A stretch of 64,000 bases of DNA, taken from positions 3,568,001-3,632,000 of the forward strand of contig NC_016584.1 in the NCBI RefSeq assembly GCF_000235605.1. Direction: 5' to 3'. The DNA comes from Desulfosporosinus orientis DSM 765. Lineage in GTDB: Bacteria > Bacillota > Desulfitobacteriia > Desulfitobacteriales > Desulfitobacteriaceae. The translations under genes were made by a program, and so were the position numbers. Shown here in pieces: positions 56,763 to 64,000 of this stretch (its first letter is position 1; each line of letters opens with the position of its first letter). The notes under the pieces were generated by a model. It was not told where the DNA came from. It searched no databases and was given only the letters and a program-made list of their open reading frames with translations.

Positions 56763-57401
56763 TTATGCTACTCCAACCAATTTCTTGGCAGCATCTACTG
56801 CTGCAGTAGCATCTTTGCCGAATCCATCTCCGCCGATTTGCATGACCCACTCTTCGGTAACAGGTGCTCCGCCCACCATAATCTTAACTTGATCACGGAG
56901 ACCGGAATCAACAATTGCTTTAATGGTGGTTTCTACATTGGGCAGAGTCGAGGTTATTAGGCTGGACATGGCAATAATATTTGGGTGATGCTCTTTAATA
57001 GCCTCAATAAATTTTTCCGGATCAACATTTACCCCTAAGTTGACAACTTCGAATCCTGCGCCCTCAAGCATCATAGCTACAAGGTTTTTGCCAATATCAT
57101 GAAGATCATCTTTGACTGTTCCCAGCACAACTTTGCCTATGGAAACTGCCTTTGCGGCGGCTAATATCGGTTTCAAAATATCCAGTCCAGCATGTGTACA
57201 TTTAGCAGCTATTAAGACTTCCGGAACGTAGATCTTATTCGACTTAAATTTCTCGCCAATTACCCCCATCCCGGCAATAAGTCCTTCACTTAAAATCAAC
57301 TTTGGATCGATTCCTTCATTTATTGCTTGCTGGCAAAACTCTATAGTCTTAGCTGGTTTGTAAGTGATTATTGAGTTTTTAATATCCTCTAATACAGACA
57401 T
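56763..57401 (-). CDS. Corrinoid methyl-carrier protein
   Basis: A 212-aa MtaC/MttC-type carrier. N-terminal four-helix cap domain and C-terminal B12-binding domain with cobalt-ligand His101 in DLHDIGKNL, SSLITST and the GGAPVTEEW motif. It carries the methyl group between the two methyltransferases and is the target of the RACo activator. GGGGGAAG precedes the ATG. Confidence 0.94.
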   Translation of the reverse strand: MSVLEDIKNSIITYKPAKTIEFCQQAINEGIDPKLILSEGLIAGMGVIGEKFKSNKIYVPEVLIAAKCTHAGLDILKPILAAAKAVSIGKVVLGTVKDDLHDIGKNLVAMMLEGAGFEVVNLGVNVDPEKFIEAIKEHHPNIIAMSSLITSTLPNVETTIKAIVDSGLRDQVKIMVGGAPVTEEWVMQIGGDGFGKDATAAVDAAKKLVGVA

Positions 57402-57494
57402 TCATACTTCCCCCTCATCTATTTTTGATCTTCCTATAGACAATTAGCGATAATTGTTAAACCTTAATGAAGGCTTCTCCTAAATTCTCACTGT

Positions 57495-58550
57495 CTATTT
57501 TCCTTCAGCGATTTTTGCTGCGCTGTATGTTTTTGCGGTTTTAAGCATCGTCCTTATATTTTCATCTGGTGTGCCATAATCCAGACCCACAGCATCTATA
57601 GAGAGCAATTCTAAAGGAGCACCGGTGTCAATGAGATGCTTGACATCTTGCTCAATTTCCTGAGCGGTGCATTGAAGCATTCGGACCGGGCATATTCTCG
57701 CATTCATAAAGACAGTTGGCATCACTTCTCTTACCCGACGCAGATCTGTCAAAGGACCTACTTCAATGAATTTAAGGTTTTTAATCTTACTGTAACCTTC
57801 AACGACATTGTTAACAGACCCGCAATGATGAATGCCAAAAGGCTGAAGCGCATTGGAAAGCTCTATTTCATAGGGCAAAATGAATTCTTCATAGGATTCA
57901 TTGGAGATTTGCGCAGTTGTACAGTTCGGTGTAATATACATTTCCGGTGGAGCCATCGGAGTAACAGATGTTGCTAAGGTCCCCGTACGACTTCTCACAT
58001 AATTCGCTAACGGAATGATCGTTTGAAGGCAAATTTTCATTACCTTGTGAACCAAATCAGGGTTTACATAGAAATCCGTGTACAGATCATCACCACGCAG
58101 TTTTAATGCTAAGTTTTGAATGCCGCAGGTATTAATGTTACCTGTAACCCGTCCGTATTTTTCCTCTAAATAATCCATTTGTTTAATTATCTCGGTCATG
58201 GGATAAGTGTTTAATATATCCGGTACAACTAGACTATCAATTTTTTCTTCAGACATATTAGCAGGAACAGACCACGGCAAAGCATCATCAAAGAAGACTG
58301 TTTCTACTCCGAATAATTCCGGAACCAAGGCCATACCATAATCAATAAAAGGATTCGGCTGAGGATTAGGGTTTCCTAGCCCTACATCTCCAAATCGTTC
58401 ATGTAGTAATTTTTGCTGTTTCATTGCGACTTCAATGCGGTACTCCGGGTCATAATAGTACTTTGCGCCATAAGCAATCCCGTAGTTCTTGTACCACCAG
58501 TTGGGATAAAACCCAACCATAGCCCGAATGTGCTGGATTTCATTGGTCAT
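57495..58550 (-). CDS. UroD-family corrinoid methyltransferase (MtaA/OdmB-like)
   Basis: A 351-aa uroporphyrinogen-decarboxylase-fold methyltransferase. Zinc-binding type residues H-x-C (His241-Cys243 in IHHCGSV) and a downstream Cys (Cys287 or Cys294) fit the MtaA/CmuA/VdmB family, which takes methyl groups from methoxyaromatics, methanol intermediates or chloromethane to a corrinoid. The first gene of the operon behind the sigma-54 promoter; I chose ATG 58550 after GAAGGGAG. The methyl donor is unknown; methoxylated aromatics are the best guess from the operon's composition. Confidence 0.88.
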   Translation of the reverse strand: MTNEIQHIRAMVGFYPNWWYKNYGIAYGAKYYYDPEYRIEVAMKQQKLLHERFGDVGLGNPNPQPNPFIDYGMALVPELFGVETVFFDDALPWSVPANMSEEKIDSLVVPDILNTYPMTEIIKQMDYLEEKYGRVTGNINTCGIQNLALKLRGDDLYTDFYVNPDLVHKVMKICLQTIIPLANYVRSRTGTLATSVTPMAPPEMYITPNCTTAQISNESYEEFILPYEIELSNALQPFGIHHCGSVNNVVEGYSKIKNLKFIEVGPLTDLRRVREVMPTVFMNARICPVRMLQCTAQEIEQDVKHLIDTGAPLELLSIDAVGLDYGTPDENIRTMLKTAKTYSAAKIAEGK

Positions 58551-58636
58551 GTTAAATAAGCTCCCTTCTTTCATTTAATTTCCTTAGATCTAAGTGACAA
58601 ATAGGATAATTTTGAGGGACCAGTTCCTAACCTTAA

Positions 58637-58655
58637 TTGCAATACTTGTGCCACC
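58637..58655 (-). promoter_or_regulatory. Sigma-54 (-24/-12) promoter of the methyltransferase operon
   Basis: On the minus strand TGGCACAAGTATTGCA is an almost perfect -24/-12 site: GG at 58652-58651, GC at 58640-58639, TTGCA intact. It lies about 90 bp upstream of the UroD-like start and downstream of the activator gene's terminator. Confidence 0.85.
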
Positions 58656-58688
58656 ACGTAATATAGTTACTTTTCTGAATATTTTAAA

Positions 58689-58740
58689 TATAAATAAAGG
58701 ATGATTGGAACTTTTGCATTCCAATCATCCTTTATTTATA
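58689..58740. terminator. Long 22-bp perfect hairpin after the activator gene
   Basis: Arms of 22 bp (58689-58710 and 58719-58740) with an 8-nt loop, A/T-rich ends giving T runs both ways. It terminates the activator gene. Its loop region also contains the third enhancer-like dyad (58706-58723). Confidence 0.85.
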
Positions 58741-58822
58741 TTAGAAGGGCTCAAGGATTAACCATTAGTCTCCCTTTCTTGGATTGTAACATTATTATTC
58801 CATTCGGAACTTCGCGGTGCCA
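58706..58822. promoter_or_regulatory. Three enhancer-like dyads upstream of the methyltransferase operon
   Basis: On the minus strand TGGCAC-N6-GTTCCG (58822-58805), TGGAAT-N6-GTTACA (58802-58785) and TGGAAT-N6-GTTCCA (58723-58706). Starts are 20 bp and then 79 bp apart, the same as in the OsmC-Hdr upstream region. The core GTTCCGAATGGAAT differs by one base from GTTCCGTATGGAAT at 41634-41647. The first dyad begins 5 bp after the activator stop codon. Confidence 0.75.
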
Positions 58823-58826
58823 TTGC

Positions 58827-60923
58827 TTAGAGAAGATTATATTGTTTGGCTTTCCGCAATACGGTAGTGTGAGTTATACCTAAAAGTTGAGCCGTTTTTC
58901 TGCTGCTTTTCTCTGTTCCGAGGGCTTTTCTCAATAATTCTTTTTCCATCATCTGAACACCCTCATCTAAAGAAATAACTCCTCTTACAGTCACTTCAAC
59001 CTCTGCCTTACCATTAATCCCAATATTCAAATTTTCCGGCAAGTGGTGAGCTTCTATCATCTCTCCTTGACTTAGGATTACTGCTCTTTCTATAACATTT
59101 TCCAATTCCCGAATATTTCCTGGCCAATGATAACATTCAAATATCCTATAAACTTGTTGAGTTATTCTCTTCTGTTTATCATATTTTGAACAATACTTTT
59201 TTAAAAAGTGTTCACTTAAGGGTAAAATATCTTCTTTACGTGCCCTTAAAGGAGGAATTTCAATCTGTACTACATTTAAACGATAAAATAGATCTTCGCG
59301 AAAAGTTTTCTTTTTTACCATGTCCTTCAGATTGCGATTAGTGGCAGCAATAATTCGCACATTAATGTTAATAGGCTTTATTCCACCGATCCGATAAATA
59401 ACCTTTTCTTGAAGAACTCTTAATAGTTTTACTTGTAGATTTAGGGGAAGCTCTCCTATCTCGTCTAAAAAGACATTTCCACCATCGGCTGCTTCCATTA
59501 AGCCGATTTTACCTTCTTTACTAGCTCCGGTAAAAGCTCCCTTTTCATAACCGAAAAGTTCCGATTCCATAAGATTTTCTGGTATTGCTCCACAGTTGAT
59601 AGTAATGAAGGGGCCATTCTCTTTTCTGCTTAGCTTATGAATTCTCTTTGCAGCTACTTCCTTACCCACCCCTGATTCCCCGGTAATTAGAACCGTTGAA
59701 TCAACTTGTGATACACGTAGCATCAGCTCTAGGATTGGTTCCATAGTAGAACTAATGGTTATTAAATCTTCTTTTAGTAGTTTTCCTCTTAGCTCTAACA
59801 ACTCCACTGAATAACGCAGTTTTTCTTCCTTGGCTTGTTCAACTTGGAACTTAAGTCGTTGCAACTCTGTCATATCTCTCATATTAAATATGACTTGAAT
59901 TACCTGGCCAGCTTGAGACATACGAGGATTACCTGTAATCATAATCTCTTGCCCATCGGCTTTAGTATAAACTTTAGTAAGAGTCTTTTTTTGCTCAATA
60001 ATTTCCATAGACATTTCATCCAAGCATCCAGCAACTTCAGATTTAATATCACGTAATACACAATACTGACTATAATCAAGTCGATTGAGAAGCTGCAATG
60101 CGCTTTTATTGGCTCTAAGAACTGCTCTTTCTGTATTAACTACGAGCATTCCATCATAGGAACATTCTATTATATTATCCAGTTCAACCTTTAATTCTCT
60201 GACCCTTGATAATTCTAAGGTCAAACTTTCCATTTCCGATAAATCTTGCAAGACGACAACCGTACCTGTTATGTTTCCATTTACATTTATAGGGGTGGCA
60301 TTCCCAATTACTCTTTTATTATTAACTTGAAATCTGAAACCAAAACGCGCTTGGCCGTCGGCTATAACTTCCTTCCATACCCACTCAGGAAGAACTCCAT
60401 CGTGTCGTTGATCAATCGCTTCTTTGCTGCTAATTCCTAAGAGAATTTCTGCTCCTTTATTAAAAAGGTATATAGCACCTGTTTTATCGAAGGCAATGAT
60501 TGCATGACTTACTGATTGCAACACAACTTTTAGTTCATTTCTAGTTTCTTCCCAAGCTAGATTTACCTTTTTAATTAATTCCACTCTGGAAAGAATCCCC
60601 GTCAATTTTTTGTTTTGGTCTAAGACAAGCATTCGCTCCATATCTTGAGGACAATTTTTTGCCAAATTTTCAAATTCAGTATTTTCAGACACTACACCCG
60701 GTGGTTCATCCATAAATTCATTAATTTTTGCTGTTGGAGAAGAACCTGATAAAAAACTTTCTAATACCTTAGAAATTGTAATAATTCCGACTATATCTTT
60801 GTTTACACCTACAACTGGCGCACAATTAACATCGTGTTCTAAATAAATTCTGCTTGCATCTGCAAGACTTTGGTCATATCTAACTGTGTAAGGGTTACAA
60901 ATCATTACATTTTTTATTTTCAT
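58827..60923 (-). CDS. Sigma-54-dependent activator with CBS and PAS domains
   Basis: A 698-aa enhancer-binding protein. CBS pair (about residues 1-120), two PAS domains (130-235 and 245-355), short coiled coil, AAA+ domain with Walker A GESGVGKE (415-422), GAFTGA (462-467, contacts sigma-54) and Walker B NVFLDE (483-488), and a C-terminal Fis-type helix-turn-helix (RKTAQLLGITHTTVLRKAKQYNLL). ATG 60923 with AAAGGAG. The CBS and PAS domains suggest sensing of adenosyl nucleotides or redox/aromatic ligands. It directly precedes the methyltransferase operon it presumably controls. Confidence 0.95.
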   Translation of the reverse strand: MKIKNVMICNPYTVRYDQSLADASRIYLEHDVNCAPVVGVNKDIVGIITISKVLESFLSGSSPTAKINEFMDEPPGVVSENTEFENLAKNCPQDMERMLVLDQNKKLTGILSRVELIKKVNLAWEETRNELKVVLQSVSHAIIAFDKTGAIYLFNKGAEILLGISSKEAIDQRHDGVLPEWVWKEVIADGQARFGFRFQVNNKRVIGNATPINVNGNITGTVVVLQDLSEMESLTLELSRVRELKVELDNIIECSYDGMLVVNTERAVLRANKSALQLLNRLDYSQYCVLRDIKSEVAGCLDEMSMEIIEQKKTLTKVYTKADGQEIMITGNPRMSQAGQVIQVIFNMRDMTELQRLKFQVEQAKEEKLRYSVELLELRGKLLKEDLITISSTMEPILELMLRVSQVDSTVLITGESGVGKEVAAKRIHKLSRKENGPFITINCGAIPENLMESELFGYEKGAFTGASKEGKIGLMEAADGGNVFLDEIGELPLNLQVKLLRVLQEKVIYRIGGIKPININVRIIAATNRNLKDMVKKKTFREDLFYRLNVVQIEIPPLRARKEDILPLSEHFLKKYCSKYDKQKRITQQVYRIFECYHWPGNIRELENVIERAVILSQGEMIEAHHLPENLNIGINGKAEVEVTVRGVISLDEGVQMMEKELLRKALGTEKSSRKTAQLLGITHTTVLRKAKQYNLL

Positions 60924-61076
60924 TGTAATTTGCTCCTTTCAAAACTTTACTTTTATCACCTCTTTTTCTATTTATTTTTATTTAATTTTCAGATTTTAAT
61001 TTAGCTAATTTTACCAGCTAGTCTAATGAAGGTCAATAATATTTTCTTATATGGCATTGCGTCTCTACCGGATACT

Positions 61077-61238
61077 CTCCAACTCCCCTGCAGTGTGACA
61101 AAAACTCCTGTAATGTGGATTCAAACGAGTGGAACCCTGACTCCCCCAAATTCGCCGGCGCAGACGAATTTGGAACACCCAAGTGAGCTTTTCGCACTGT
61201 GCCCCTAAACACATGTTTCCTGCAGTGTAGATCCAAGA
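61077..61238. repeat. CTGCA-box repeat units near the rRNA operon
   Basis: Boxes CTGCAGTGTGAC (61088), CTGTAATGTGGATTC (61108) and CTGCAGTGTAGATCC (61220). The second unit runs into the hairpin CCAAATTCG/CGAATTTGG (about 61147-61174), and the third into the 50-bp palindrome. The box matches CTCCTGCAGTGTGGATT in the 23.6-kb element. No gene is evident in 60924-61347. Confidence 0.6.
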
Positions 61239-61288
61239 TAGTGCCACTCCCAGATTCGTCAGTACTGACGAATCTGGGAGTGGCACTA
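61239..61288. repeat. Perfect 50-bp palindrome
   Basis: 25-bp arms with no loop, centred between 61263 and 61264 (core TCAGTACTGA; ends TAGTGCCACTCCC/GGGAGTGGCACTA). It lies just beyond the rRNA terminator. The related but imperfect hairpin at about 61147-61174 suggests that both derive from the same element. Confidence 0.9.
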
Positions 61289-61311
61289 GATGAGGTGGCA
61301 AAGACTAAACC

Positions 61312-61337
61312 AAAAAGACCATCTCACTAAGAGATGG
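61312..61337 (-). terminator. Terminator of the rRNA operon
   Basis: On the minus strand CCATCTC/GAGATGG with a 5-nt loop and a tail TCTTTTTGG, about 10 bp past the 5S 3' end. Confidence 0.85.
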
Positions 61338-61347
61338 CCTTTCACTT

Positions 61348-61463
61348 ACCTGGCAACGTCCTGCTTTCCCAGGGGCTATGCCCCAAGTATCATCGGCCCT
61401 GGAGGTCTTAACTACCGTGTTCGGTATGGGAACGGGTGGAACCCCTCCGGCATTATCACCAGA
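61348..61463 (-). rRNA. 5S ribosomal RNA
   Basis: The minus strand gives a complete 5S of about 116 nt: start TCTGGTGATAATG, the conserved loop CCCGTTCCCATACCGAACACGG (61430-61409, conserved in nearly all bacteria), and the end GGACGTTGCCAGG. Ends are set by comparison with known 5S structure. The order 23S-spacer-5S is normal, with no tRNA in the 118-bp spacer. Confidence 0.95.
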
Positions 61464-61581
61464 TGTCTGAGATCTTCGCTTTCCTTTGGATGGATCGCTG
61501 TTCTCTCAAAACTGCATAGATCGTCGCTTTTGCAAGTATCATCTTCGAACCTGAGCCACTCAAACCTTTTTCGCAACTCTT

Positions 61582-64000
<2,419 letters not shown>

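Overview
The window comes from a low-GC, endospore-forming, anaerobic Firmicute. The best guess is the Desulfosporosinus/Desulfitobacterium group (Peptococcaceae). This rests on gene content only: spoVS, spoIIIE and tepA; lactate-utilisation LUD/Fe-S proteins; Hdr-type Fe-S/flavin modules; and a corrinoid methyltransferase operon with its own sigma-54 activator. No database search was possible.

Layout. 1-2.5 kb: a lactate-oxidation operon (a LutC-like protein and the start of a large LUD/Fe-S/CCG protein running off the left edge) behind a promoter with a TGGT-N3-ACCA operator. 2.8 kb: tRNA-Ala(CGC). 3.4-17.9 kb: mixed housekeeping and unknown genes (TPR protein, short squalene-hopene-cyclase-like protein, acetyltransferase, orphan histidine kinase, P1 peptidase, TetR regulator, glycerate kinase, guaB, HD and PHP proteins, dipeptidase). 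17.9-41.4 kb: a minus-strand core resembling the B. subtilis spoIIIE-recA-spoVS region: tepA, spoIIIE, ymfK, rodZ, yajQ, rimO, pgsA, cinA, recA, recX, rny, ymdB, spoVS. It is interrupted by mnmH, a YgiQ-type radical SAM gene, a DEAD-box helicase, a short FtsH-like protease and two decayed genes (motAB and an ABC ATPase). 41.4-46.8 kb, plus strand: an OsmC-like gene followed by hdrC1-hdrB1-hdrA-hdrC2-hdrB2. 46.9-58.6 kb, minus strand: a UroD-type methyltransferase, a corrinoid protein, an MtrH-like methyltransferase, a DUF1638 protein, a RACo-type corrinoid activator, then two Fe-S proteins, an FAD/NAD oxidoreductase and a molybdopterin oxidoreductase; a CoA-disulfide/persulfide reductase with a rhodanese domain lies just downstream. 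58.8-60.9 kb: a CBS-PAS-PAS-AAA+-HTH sigma-54 activator. 61.3-64 kb: 5S and most of a 23S rRNA gene, minus strand.

How it works together. The main discovery candidate is a sigma-54 regulon. The two large convergent operons (methyltransferase/redox on minus, OsmC-Hdr on plus) each have a good -24/-12 promoter. Upstream of each lie three copies of the same dyad (TGGAAY-N6-RTTCCR, with variants) at the same spacing: 20 bp between the first two and 79 bp to the third. One set begins right after the stop codon of the activator gene. The simplest reading is that this activator switches on methyl-group transfer to a corrinoid/pterin together with a soluble Hdr-type electron-transfer complex.

A second theme is a dispersed structured repeat (CTGCA-headed boxes plus hairpins) at about 11.7, 23.6 and 61.1 kb; the last ends in a perfect 50-bp palindrome just beyond the rRNA terminator.
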